A stretch of 64,000 nucleotides of DNA from assembly GCA_014607495.2 (NCBI GenBank), contig CP053159.1, forward strand, positions 4,781,501 to 4,845,500, in the 5' to 3' direction. The notes beneath the pieces were generated by a model. The model saw only the letters and a program-made list of their open reading frames with translations, made no database searches and had not been told where the DNA came from. The DNA is from Carposina sasakii. Taxonomy: Eukaryota > Arthropoda > Insecta > Lepidoptera > Carposinidae. The position numbers and the translations under genes were made by a program. This document shows positions 13,683-24,884 of this stretch, piece after piece; within the stretch, counting starts at the first letter, position 1, and every line of letters starts with the position of its first letter.

Positions 13683-15002
13683 ATGATAATATATAGATAA
13701 AACATACGTTTGCGATATGTCGTAAACGTAGCAGTTTATTTACTTGTTTTAAAAAATTAAGGTATTATTATAATATCGGTAGGTAGGTATACTCACTAAT
13801 CAATAAGCTCAAGCTTGTTATTATAATAGGTAGACACGCGTAATATTATTAATTTATTTCCCATAGTCCCTTAGTCTACCTAAATATAATGATACAATAT
13901 AGGAAAGTTTCAAAATTCCACTAATTAATAATTTCTTCCGAAACTCAGCGAAGAGTGAAGGGTTGGTTAAATATCAAAAGAGCAAATGTTCCCTTAATAA
14001 GCGTAACTATTGCAAATTTGATATAATTGGCACATGTAGGGCCGGCCTAATTAGGGATCGCCGTGTTGTGTCCGATGTACCTCATTGTAACTGACCAGTG
14101 ATACACACAGCCACTTGAAATGGCGAGCATTGTAATATTTGTAATCCCCTACAAACACAGTGTGATTTTAATTCAATTGAAATTTGATTCGATTTCATTC
14201 AATGACTTGAGTCTTTTAGCTCCAGGTCTTCCCTACGTTCTTTGTCTATGTGATGATCGTTCGCTACCAGGTCTGCTTAGAGCTACCACGTTTAAGTTTT
14301 CCTTGGATATTCTAGTCTAGGTTCATTCATCTATTCTTTTCTATTAGACATATGACAGAAAGTTGGTACACAAAGCTTCTAAGCTTTAGAATCTAAAGGC
14401 TCTTAACATCATGTTTCATTCAGGATGAACTAATGAACCAAAAGTTACAGTAAGAACTATTTTTTTATTATTTGACCCTGTAAGTACCAACTTTGGGGAA
14501 AGCCTATGTTCGACACTGGACGACTGAAATTGTATGAATCGTAATACCCCATGTATTACAATTCACATAAAGATAAATTCATGTTAACTAAGCGAGTATT
14601 CATAGCACTATGTTCGCTGTAGTTGTAGTAGTAATTTTGGCAATAAATTCGTCATCCATTTAGCACCTATGTATCTCATAATTCAAAATGAGCATCACCA
14701 AGGTAGGGATCAATGGTTACCACAGGGATTTGGGGCTGGTGTAATCCGGGAGCTTCGCACCGAGGGCCTCAATCCGGCTTTAATGAGGAGCTGCTGACGT
14801 CACGGTCATCGTCTTATACTCATTACGAGATATAACTGTCAATAATGAGTTGACACTCCTTTTGTATTGAAGGTGTGAAGAACGAATCGGGGAACACCAA
14901 TAAACTTAGAGGTAACCGTAAGAATAGGGTATTTATGAGAGTCTGAGTTAGCAATTTTGTCAAGTGGATTGACTAAATAATGCCTCCAAAAACCAGATTA
15001 TT

Positions 15003-15230
15003 TTCATCTTACTCATATTACAAACGCGAAAGTTTGTGAGTATGTATAGATGTTTGTTACTCTTTCACGTAAAAACGGTTTAATAAAATTTATTATGGAG
15101 TTAGCTGACACCCTGGATTTACAACACATAGGCTACTTTTTATTCCGGGAAAATATTTGTATCCCGGATAATTTCGACATTTTGTTTTTTCTGCAGTCCA
15201 CGCGGACAAAGTCACGGGCGTCCACTAGTA
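15003..15230 (-). repeat. Dispersed repeat (family F), nearly complete
   Basis: Starts ACAAACGCGAAAGTTTGTGA and ends CACGGGCGTCCACTAGTA on the plus strand; the reverse complement matches 53063-53232. A 62-codon open frame here is a by-product. Confidence 0.7.
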
Positions 15231-15367
15231 AAGTATAGTTACATACAGTTTCTGAAACAGGGTAGCCAGAATATCAAGATCACAAAAGAGATCCCACAGA
15301 ATATCTTGATACATCGTTATTTACAAGTTTTATGTTTACTTACCCAAATACCTTTTAATTGTAATTG

Positions 15368-15437
15368 ACCCGGTAGCTCAGTGGTAAGAGCACTAGCACG
15401 GAATGCAGAGATCATGGGTTCGATTCCCACTTGGGTG
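15368..15437 (+). repeat. tRNA-like SINE unit (family A)
   Basis: ACCCGGTAGCTCAGTGGTAA, T-arm GGGTTCGATTCCCAC, TTGGGTGA end. The anticodon arm is shortened, so I treat it as SINE-derived. Confidence 0.65.
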
Positions 15438-16732
15438 AATTATAATAATAAGTGAAGTTATAATTACCTATATAATGAAAATAGTAACATCACTTTTTAA
15501 CCCAGTGAAAGCATTTTCCAATTTCAGTATCCAATAGACACAGACAAGCAATTTTCAGGAAGCAGCCAATAATATAGTTTGGAGAGAGCTAGCGATAATA
15601 ATACCGTAATAAATTCCGCCCTGACCGCGGCTGCTCGAGTACACTATTAATTATCATTTTATGGCTTTCGCAGAAATTCCTGGCATAGTTTCTTTATTGA
15701 GCTGCATTCTCTCTAAATTTTATGTCAATTTTGCTATGTTAGACGTAGTGTTATCCCTCATTTTCGTTTTACCCGATTTCGCCAGAAGGAGGGTTATGTT
15801 ATTCAAGTTTATTTGTATGTATAGTTTTTGCCACGTTCTAGAGCCTAAAAGGGTTGCCTAAATGCGATATAATGATGATTAAAGCCGATTATATACATAT
15901 AGGTCTATCAATACTTAGTGCTATACTTCAAGTGTCAAACCTTAATATATGAAAATTCTTCTCGACATCATAAGTTCATTTACCCCGAGTCTGGAGCAAT
16001 ACATTACTGTAATGTGGGCAATCTGTCGCTCAATGCACATTATAACTCAGGACACTGAAGCGCTATCACATAATCTGTGGTCCGTTTATTTATTGTTATC
16101 GACTCAGTATCGATATATCTGACCTGGATGAACCGCCCACTATATAATATACCTATAGTTATACTCGCAAATTCGTTGGAGATAGGTTTGTATAACCTCA
16201 TTTACTACTTAAAGAAAAACTCCGACTACGTATAAATTTTGTCCTCGTGTCACTCTCACGACTAAGAGGACTTTAATCATACCTCTCACGCTCTAAGCTC
16301 AAAATATGCCGTTAGCAAATAAGTCGTTTAGGCTCTAGGGCGTGCCAAAGAAAATTTTCATAAAATAAAAACTGTTAGGTACCTATTTAATTTCCGTTTT
16401 AGATAAACAAGAGTCGAATTAATTGACGTTATTAATCACACTAATCGTTTTGTCGGTTCCACTCACTGAGAGGGAAATCAAAATGAACCAATTTATTTTA
16501 TTTTATATTTTCACCAAGATCCCAAGTTTATAACGTACGAGAATCACATTAGAAACGCATCATTTATTCTGAGGATCCATATGGTATCCGAGACGATCCC
16601 GAAATAGTTTCATTACTTATATTAATAGCCGATAAAGTTGTCTCAATTTATAGGGACTATTACAGTGTCGCGCAGAATAAGGAACGAGCTTTAAATGTAT
16701 ATTATGATTATATTTTCAATTTTCGGTACGCT

Positions 16733-16812
16733 GAGCAATTGGCGTAGTTGATAAGGCCCTGCCTCCTATCGCGCTATAGGTCCTGGGTTCGAATCCCAGT
16801 AAGTGCAAACAT
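16733..16812 (+). repeat. tRNA-derived SINE head (family B)
   Basis: tRNA-like head with T-arm GGGTTCGAATCCCAG and the GTGCAAACATTAATGTT continuation. It faces the full minus copy about 45 bp downstream, separated by a (CCTAA)n/(AAAT)n stretch. Confidence 0.75.
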
Positions 16813-16857
16813 TAATGTTCAGTCAAGATTCTAACATAACCTAACCTAACCTAACTA

Positions 16858-17104
16858 AATAAATAAATAAATAAATATTCACACACTTCACAACACATTA
16901 ACCTAGTCCCACATTAAGATCCCTAAGGTCTTGTGTCGTGGGTACTAAGCAACGGTATATAAATATATAGATAAGTATAGAAACATCCATGACTCGGAAA
17001 CAAACATCAATATTCATCATATCAATGTTTGCACCTACCGGGATTCGAACCCAGGACCTATGGCGTCGCAGGCAGGGGCACTACCTACTAGACCAATCGG
17101 CCAT
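16858..17104 (-). repeat. tRNA-derived SINE (family B)
   Basis: On the minus strand: tRNA-like head (GGCCGATTGGTCTAGTAGG..., GGGTTCGAATCCCGGTAGG), a body with ATTGATATGATGAATATTG, and a (AAAT)n tail. Four more copies lie in this window. Confidence 0.85.
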
Positions 17105-19734
17105 CAAATTAAGTAGACAAGGTGTTATTGCCAAATATTCTCCCTCCAAAACCAACAATATCCAAAATGCATAGTTGCGTGCTATACAATATGCCTTCGA
17201 CATAAGTACGAGTATATAGGGTACACTGTGCATAGGAATGGTTGAGTTTTAGCTTCTTAAGATATACTAAAATATACACAATGGCACCTTTTTCAGGAAT
17301 ATTACGATTTATAGGTTTTTTTTATCTCACGCATGTGAATTAACGGGCCTTCCTAATTTACTTTGTGTAAATATCATTAGTAATAACCATAAAACATATT
17401 CTCATTGTTTTACTTCCACTCGTAATTAAAGTACTTATAAATACGTACATACTTAGTTGTTAGCAAAATGTAAGTACCTAAGTACTAGTACTAAGGCTCT
17501 TCGTTTAAGTACTACTTCCTACTTCAGCATAATGTAGGTATTTGTAAAACTTAAATCTTACACAATTCAGATTTTATTTTTGTAATACATATTTACTTGC
17601 ATCCTTTGAGCCTATTACGTTCCTATTACGGCAGGATCAGTGGGCAAACTCTTTTAAAGTGATTTTTTCTGTTTGTAGCAGTCTTTGTCAAAATCTTCAC
17701 TGTACGCTCATCTGTAGCAGTCTTTGACAAAATCCCCATTGTACGCACACACATCATATGCACATAGAAAACCCACTTAATATTAATTTAGTCACAATTG
17801 AACAGGATTAGGTAGGTACTGACTCGAACTTAAAACTGGACTTTTCCAGAAGTTGTTAGCGCTTGTAGAAAGCTAAAATGACGAAATTCATCTTTATCTA
17901 ATTTACACCTTGCGATAATTAATTTCTTTGATTAAATCACAATCGCACACAAGCAGCCATAAACTAATCCGCCCATTCACAAACTTGGCCTGTGCACAAC
18001 CCATTGACTCTCAGGAATGCATTGAGGCTACGGATTTCCATCAAATTAAGCAGCTTCCTCGGAAAACTATTTATAAAGATCTCGAGGGGTGAACGTCATT
18101 CAGGATGTGAAATTTGACGTGCAGAACCTCATTCGACGCTTCGAATAAAACTTGGTTCCTTTGTGTAGGAGAGATATCTACCTCATAACCTTTGTGCCGT
18201 CTTATTATTCTTTGTGACGGCTGCTTGCGAAGTAATTTTATAGAGTTGTTACGTAAGTTATCACTTGTAAGATACCTAATAAGTGCACAGATGAACCAAA
18301 TATTTTTTGAATGTTTCAGAAGATTTTCTGCAGTCTACAAATTTTATCTCAATCTGCGACTACCTGCAAAAATTGTAGGTATAGATAACATAAATTATGA
18401 ATGACCAAACTACGTATACATGGACAACTGAAAATACCAAGATATAATTAGAAAGTACCTACTAGATTTTCAGAATTGTAATATTTATGAGTGTAACGGA
18501 ATTACCCTGTAGACCTTTTACCCCGTAAGTCATGCCTCTAATCCCAAATTTTGTTGAGATGCATCCAACTTTCGCTATTCGCTGCTGTAAGATGATATCA
18601 AACTGGGTAAAAAGATGTACAATATGAGAGAATTAGGAATCTACACATTGTGTGTTGGACCAACGCAAAGATATAAGGTGATGATACCAAGCAGTACCAA
18701 AGTAGTAGCCGTATCTGATGATACTAGTAGTATTAAGCGCAGTTACAACTGCTCTATACACATACTTGACACATGAAAAGGTATCCTACTGCGTGTGAAT
18801 AAAGAGTACTCATAAGGGTTCGAATACACTGTTATAAGACCACTTTACATTGACCCCTTTCTCTACTTGAACTCGCCGCTTTTAGCATACCGTTTAAATG
18901 AAGGATAAAAGAAATATGACGGTTCTTTCTACACTGGCTCTCTCTAGTACAATTGTGAGCATTTATATGGATTGTAAACGCATTCTCAAAATGAGCACAA
19001 TTTGAAAACGAATGCGTTTTTGAATTTGCAATTTGAATGAACATGTGGCGCGCTTGATTCAATCGTAATGCTGCAATATTTTACGTGATAACATCGGGTT
19101 TGGATTATGTAAGTATGTTTAAAAGCATATCTCCATTTAGAATAATAATGTTTTCTTCTTGTGTTTATGTTAAACTTCGATGTATAAGAATGACTAAGAT
19201 CTTTTTTATACCTCATTTGTTGCCTTTAAAAAATTAACATAATACATATGTAGTCCTATAATTGCAAAAGTTTTTAGGGTGGATGTTTGGGTGGTCTTTC
19301 ACGCAAAAATCTACTAAATGGATGAAATGATTTGATAAAACTTGTCAGTTATGTAGCTTCTACCTCAGAATCAAATAAACTATACAGTAAGTCAAGAATA
19401 ACTACTTAAATACCTAAATGTGTTTAGACAAAGCTCTAGTATAAACTACTTACCTACCTAATTTCAATATTCCCAATGGATCATAGAAATAGGAATGGAA
19501 CACACATCTCCAGTTCTCAAACTACGGTATTCCATCAAAACAGGGAAGAGACCCCTAAAAGCCATACTCGTGCATGCATTAGCTTGAAGTGGATGACATG
19601 CCCCGGATTAAACCATATTAGTCATGCATCAAAGGGCTCGGGGGAACATATCTCACTAGGATACTACAGCAGCGCCGCGGTGGTATAATTGGGAACTAAA
19701 AATGAATTAAGAAAATATATTCGGTATATCGGTT
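17105..19734. other. No gene recognised
   Basis: AT-rich; short frames on both strands overlap each other (18832-19216) and appear to be chance. Confidence 0.55.
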
Positions 19735-20075
19735 TATCGGTTTACGTGGGTATCGTACGTGGCGATTAAGGGTTTTCGGGTTTCCGGGAGGTGGGCAGCA
19801 GCGCCTTCCATGTTGACAACATGGTCCGAAAATCAGACTGCAGTCACCAACCCGCCTGCCCAGTAGTATGGTGACTATGGGCAAAAAATCTCCCAGGGCA
19901 GTGCACATAAAAAATCAGCCCCTAGTTCCTGGCCGCCATGCTATCCCGAGCCATGCCAGAGGCCCGGGCCATGGGGGTGCTAAGAATCCCCGGGTTGGCA
20001 AAAACGAGAGATCAAGCTTTGTAGCGTGGGAGAGGCCTACGTCCAGCAGTGGACTGCAATAGGCTGATGATGATG
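19735..20075 (+). repeat. LINE-tail repeat (family D)
   Basis: Contains GTGGGCAGCAGCGCC, GTGACTATGGGCAAA and the terminal GTCCAGCAGTGGACTGCAAT followed by (GAT)n. The plus frame ends [16 protein letters not shown]. The same unit occurs near 30.8, 41.9, 50.8 and 56.7 kb. Confidence 0.8.
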
Positions 20076-21319
20076 ATTCGGTAAATCCTTCTTGAACGGC
20101 TTCGATGAAGTGGTTTTGCCCTGTTTAGGCTATTTTCCTAGAAATGAGCGTAGATATATGGCATCTTTTCGTTTGGAACAAAACACCGGGGTATTGTTTC
20201 TATTTGCTGAAATATGAGGCCGTTATATTTAAAAACCTGTCTGCAATATAGGTACCTACTATGAAATTGACTAGTCGAGAAATGAACGACATCATCTACT
20301 TGTTTTTTTCTTGGTTATCAAAGCAATTACATTACACAGCAATTACACTTCACGGTTGTGAAGTTAGTCATATCCTGAGCAGTCACCCTTGCCTTCTTAC
20401 GCGAATATCACAAACATAAAAAAAAATGTAAAAACAAAACAAATGTAACACAGGGTAGTATCCTAATGATAAAGTACCCTCAGTCATGCATCAAAGGACC
20501 CTAACAGCATTGTTGAGTGCCCTTCAGAGATCCCACTCGGGAACAATACGAGAAAATTATAAGTAATCGCAACGTTTGAGAACCTCTTGACCCATTTCTG
20601 TCAATATTAAATTACAGTCACATTCACCCACCAAGTTAAATTTTAAACTGTGACGTAAAGGAATAAAGTTTATACTAAATAGTTAACAGTTAAAGCAAAT
20701 TAGAGGACACATTTGACATGTACATTGACTTTGATTTGCGGGTATGAATAGGGATTGGAATCTATTAGTTTCTGATTATAGTGGCGGGTGATTTAATATT
20801 CTCTGAGCGATTTTGTATTAGCTAGAGAAAAGTTTGTAAAGCCCATGTTAGAAATGTGACAAATAATGTATTTAATTTAATAAAGTTATTATGATAAATA
20901 TTGTGGTAAATACCTATGCGCTAGGTTAGGGAAAGCACTGCAGGCTAATTAAAAATATGATAGGAATGGTTTCTTGCTCTAGCTGTTGACATATTTTTCT
21001 TGGAATGATAATAATTCCTGAAAGCGTGACATACTGACATATTTCTGTATTTGTAATATTAGTAAAGATAGTTAGTACAAATTGTTAAATTAGGAAAGTA
21101 AGCTGTCAAATTAATGAAAAGAAGATGGCTTGGTCATCTAGTAATTTTCCACAATTTTCATTAAATTATCGGATACATTACCTACTGACATTTTCAATTA
21201 TCGATAATTTCGCGATACTTCTTATATCAATGTGGGTTTTCTTAAAAACTTCTATTAGTTCTTGCTTTGTTCTCTCTATGTTGTCTCTTTTATTTTAAAA
21301 GTATTTTTCAAAAATTAAA
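20076..21319. other. Upstream region of the odorant receptor
   Basis: No frames of note. It should include the receptor promoter, which I cannot define. Confidence 0.5.
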
Positions 21320-24300
21320 ATGACTTTTTTGGAATCTGTGAAGGAAGACTTCCTAAAAGAATTAAATTTCATTAGTCTTATGGGATCCAAAATATTTCTT
21401 TATCCCTTTATTGGTCGAAGCAAGCGTGAACTAATGGGATATTATTTCATATATTTTCTGCTACTGTTTACATCAACCCAATTGTTATTCACATTCTGTC
21501 TCAACGGATTCAGTGATTGGATGGAAATAATAAACATGGCGCCAAATATAGGAGTCTGTGTTATGTCAACTATAAAGTTCACCACCATACACAAAAACCG
21601 AGAGCTGTACCGAGAAATATTTTATCATTTCCAAAATGATTTGTGGGATCTGATTCCGGAATCCGTAAACAATCCGAAAATAATGGCCAAATATAAAAGA
21701 ATTGCCATGTTCATCAACAGATTTATGGTATACTATTCTTTCCCACTAATCGTGATTGTTGATTCGATTCCCTGGTTGATAATGAATTATGAAAGTAGAG
21801 TCCTCGGAAAAGAGATTGAACACAGATATCCTTTCGACGCTTGGTACCCTTTTGATAAGGTGGACTATTACTACGCCGCTTACTTCTGGGAAAGCTTTAT
21901 GACTACGATAGTTATTTGCATTTACGCGTATTCTAATATACTTCACATTTCGTTTATTGCATTCACATGTATGGAATTAAAGCTATTAGGCAACTGTATT
22001 AGCACATTATTTAGTCATGAAGACATCAAAGATATCCATAATGGTATCAATGCTGATACTATTCACAATAAAATAAACAGAAAGTTGAGGAGAATTATTA
22101 TTAGATACGAATTTTTGACTATGTAAGTATTTTAAAAACCTTTGTATTTGTCTGCTGAAATACAACATTTATCTTTATTCTATACATATAATAAAATTGT
22201 AACGAATCAATTTCTGTACTTACATGAAAAATATATAGAAAAAATTATAATGGGCGGCCTTTATACACGCAAGCGAACCCAAACCAATATTTTTCCATTT
22301 TGTCTGTTTGTCTTAAATTACAAGTAATTTGCAGTGGTCGTGGGTTCGACTCCCACTCGAGTGAAGAAATTTTTTCCATTTTCTTTATTAATAATTTTAT
22401 ATATTACTAAATAATCACCATAAATCTTCAACTTCTACAAATATCATATTCCCCAGCAACCTTCCCGGAATCTATATTTTCTTAAAATATAGACCTATAA
22501 TTCTTTGATCGTATTTTGTTAGCAAAAGGTTTTATTCTTTCTTTTTCAGGATAACCTCAAAATTAGATGCCGTATTAGGTGATATCATGACTTTGAGCTA
22601 TATTTTTGGGGCGACATTTATTTGCCTTACAGCTTTTTCTTTTACGGTAATAATGTTTATTTATTTAAGGGGTGTGGATTAAGTGGGTTCAACTAACATC
22701 TTAGGACCCAAAGTCAACTTCACCTCCCAGTGCACCCTGCTATTTAACTGGCTCTGACGCTAATAGCTTAATTCACCCATTTGGAATTACACAGAAACAT
22801 TTCCTACAGGATTCGTTAACGGTCGCTACATCATTATATTTGTGCCCGAAAAACGGCGGTAGGTTCACCCCTTATCACGTAGGGTTTAGCCTATCTGCTG
22901 GTAAAAAGTGGGTGTGTATTTTGCACATTTCTGCCCAACCTCTTTGGGGGTAATGAGCGTGACTATATATATGTTTATTTACGCATTGACTAGTTTAACC
23001 TATAAATTGGTTTATGGTTACAGAAATTTTTTTTCCAGGTTGTAGATGATTTGTTTAAATCTGTACGCTACTTCTCCTTCTTCGTGTCACTTCTGTGCGA
23101 AATGTTTGATCAGTGTATAATTGGACAGGTGTTAAGTGATCATGTAAGTATAAATAACTAATATAAATAACTTTCTTCATTGCAATATAATGAGCTTCTT
23201 TGTCTGTCTATTGCCCTTTTGTTGTTCTGTCAATTAGGTCTCATAATGGGCTTTTTAATTAACTTATTAAATATTTTAGAGCGAAGAATTGACAGACGCG
23301 ATATACACCTCCGATTGGATATATGCAGATAAGAAGACCAAAACACTGTTATTAATGCTGATGTTAAGGACCCAGAGGCCGTTAAAGCTGACAGCCAACA
23401 AATATATCGTCATGAACTTGAACACATTCAGCGGGGTAATGAAGAATTCTGATTTTGATTCTAATTTTGCCATACTATTAGCACTTTCTTATCTGGTGAA
23501 AAGTTGTCATTAGCCGCGTCCACACCAGCCATATGGGCCCGCGCGGCAGCCTCGATGTAGTGGCTCGTGAGCCTAGCCTCATCACCCCGGAATACAGAGC
23601 CTCGCCTCGCCAGGCAGGCTGAGCCATCAGAGGTTCCCGAGCATCAAGTTCATGTAAACCTATAACAAGCGCTCGCGAGCCAAATCAGGCCGTCCACATC
23701 GAACGCACAGCGCACACTGAGGCACCGTTTACCGACAGCCGATGGCTCGACAGCGAGGCACGCTTAGCCGAGGCAACGTGCGCCCCAGGCAGTCCGAGCC
23801 ACGTCCACAGCGACCGAGGCAATGGCTCGCGAGGCTGCCGCGTGAGGCGTGCTCGTTCGGTCTGAATGCGACTATTGACTTTAACCATGAACGTATAAAG
23901 AACAACGGACGTAATGCTGCCAATGCATAGATTGGAACACCGAAATGGCGGCGCGTTGGGCATGTGTGCGTATTTTCCAGTAGGCGCCGAGCTTACTATG
24001 AATGCTTCACTCTGTGTAGTCACAACACTCTGTCCGTTATTCTTTATACGTTTATGACTTTAACAGAAGTTGCTCCAGCTGGCTTCCCATGATTTACTGA
24101 GGTCGCAACTTTTGAGTTATTATCTACATTTCTGATATTTAAATAGACCTGGTTAAATCAAATACTATCCTCCATCTAATCTACTTATATTTGGAAAACC
24201 TTTTACAAACTGGAAACTATGTATTTATTTTCTGATGGAGACTAAAATAGTTGCTACGTTATATACAATATTTTGTATTGTTACAGATATGCAGTACTTC

Positions 24301-24343
24301 GTATCAGTTTTTCAACTTACTTCGTACTATATACCACCCTTAG
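21320..24343 (+). CDS. Odorant receptor (insect 7tm_6 family), five exons, complete
   Basis: Exons at 21320-22122, 22550-22646, 23039-23143, 23280-23435 and 24287-24343 join through GT-AG introns (phases 2, 0, 0, 0) into 405 codons plus TAG, the usual length for insect ORs. The first exon contains a PFDAWYPFD-type segment before a long hydrophobic stretch, common in moth ORs. Hydrophobic segments lie near residues 41-60, 68-84, 130-152 and 190-225, with three more in the later exons. The C-terminus has the family signature: Ser and Leu-rich helix, YTSDW, Lys, RTQRPL, MNLNTFSG, then a short last exon with Tyr-x-Phe-Phe-x-x-Leu-Leu. The family forms ligand-gated cation channels with Orco in olfactory neuron dendrites. 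I cannot assign a subfamily or ligand. An unspliced reading through 23436-23513 also stays open, but the phase-0 GTAATG donor and the family-typical last exon favour splicing. Introns 1 and 4 hold a SINE fragment and a GC-rich insert. Confidence 0.93.
22331..22403 (+). repeat. tRNA-like SINE, 3' fragment (family A) in OR intron 1
   Basis: A T-arm-like stretch (GGGTTCGACTCCCAC) is followed by the same A/T-rich tail (CTTTATTAATAATTTTAT) seen after the tRNA-like units near 7.9, 8.6 and 61.8 kb. Only the 3' half is present. Confidence 0.75.
23515..23910. mobile_element. GC-rich insert, probable MITE-type element, in OR intron 4
   Basis: This block is far richer in GC than the surrounding intron. 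It contains a 13-bp inverted match (CGCGGCAGCCTCG at 23542-23554 and its complement at 23830-23842) and repeated GTCCACA motifs. Several overlapping frames are open only because of base composition. It looks like a non-autonomous DNA transposon, but I cannot define its termini with confidence. Confidence 0.45.
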
Positions 24344-24760
24344 AATTGTTATAATTTTAAGCTAAGAATACCTTTTAAACATTCAAGGCCACGTTACGAC
24401 TAAATGAATATACAATATTCATATTTTACAATCGGAAACAGAAACTCACATAAGTACTCAATAAATATTACAGTTTTTGATCAGCTAATAATGGTTTATT
24501 TTGAATTACTCTTACTTATATTTTTGATCAATGCTATCTTTTTCAATACTCTTACATTCATTTACTCGTTTAGTTTAGTTGTATAAGTAAGTAATAATTT
24601 GTTTTATCTATGTGCCTATCATAATAACTCGTGAATAGGTAATCATGATAATTATCATTAATATTGCATTTTTTATTGATTACTTTAATTTATTACAATA
24701 TAATCATGACTTTCTTCCACGTGTGCGCATTTAAAACTTAATAGTATATTTATTACAATT

Positions 24761-24820
24761 TTTGTTTAAATATCGAAAAAATATACAATTATCATTCAGT
24801 CTTAGCTAAGAGGCCCTGAA
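24761..24820 (+). promoter_or_regulatory. Core promoter and short leader of the silk-like gene
   Basis: TTTAAATAT at 24765-24773 and an arthropod initiator TTCAGTC with its A at 24798 are spaced as a TATA box and start site (about -33 to -25). This predicts a 23-nt 5' leader before the ATG at 24821. Very short leaders are usual for abundant silk-gland genes. Only 478 bp separate the ATG from the upstream receptor's stop codon, so proximal control elements must lie there or inside the receptor gene. Confidence 0.5.
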
Positions 24821-24884
24821 ATGGCTACTCTTAAGAGCATATTCTTAATTTTGCTCATCCTACCCTTGGGTATTTTAGCTCAAA
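24821..24884 (+). CDS. Silk-like gene exon 1: signal peptide
   Basis: Encodes [20 protein letters not shown] followed by Gln: a basic residue, then a Leu/Ile-rich core and a small-residue cleavage site after Ala20. The donor is A|GTAAGT, phase 1. The start is the first ATG after the predicted cap site. Confidence 0.85.

Larger units (their letters stand above)
13690..16732. other. No gene recognised apart from listed repeats
   Basis: A 66-codon hydrophobic frame at 15661-15861 has no family signature and no convincing splice context. Confidence 0.5.

Noticed and set aside
23276..23513. Unspliced end of the odorant receptor at 23513
   Set aside because: A phase-0 donor at 23436 and a downstream exon with the conserved receptor C-terminus give the family-typical ending.
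23685..24023. Overlapping GC-rich frames on both strands (60-112 codons)
   Set aside because: Caused by base composition of the intronic insert; Arg/Ser/Ala-rich, no motifs, mutually overlapping.
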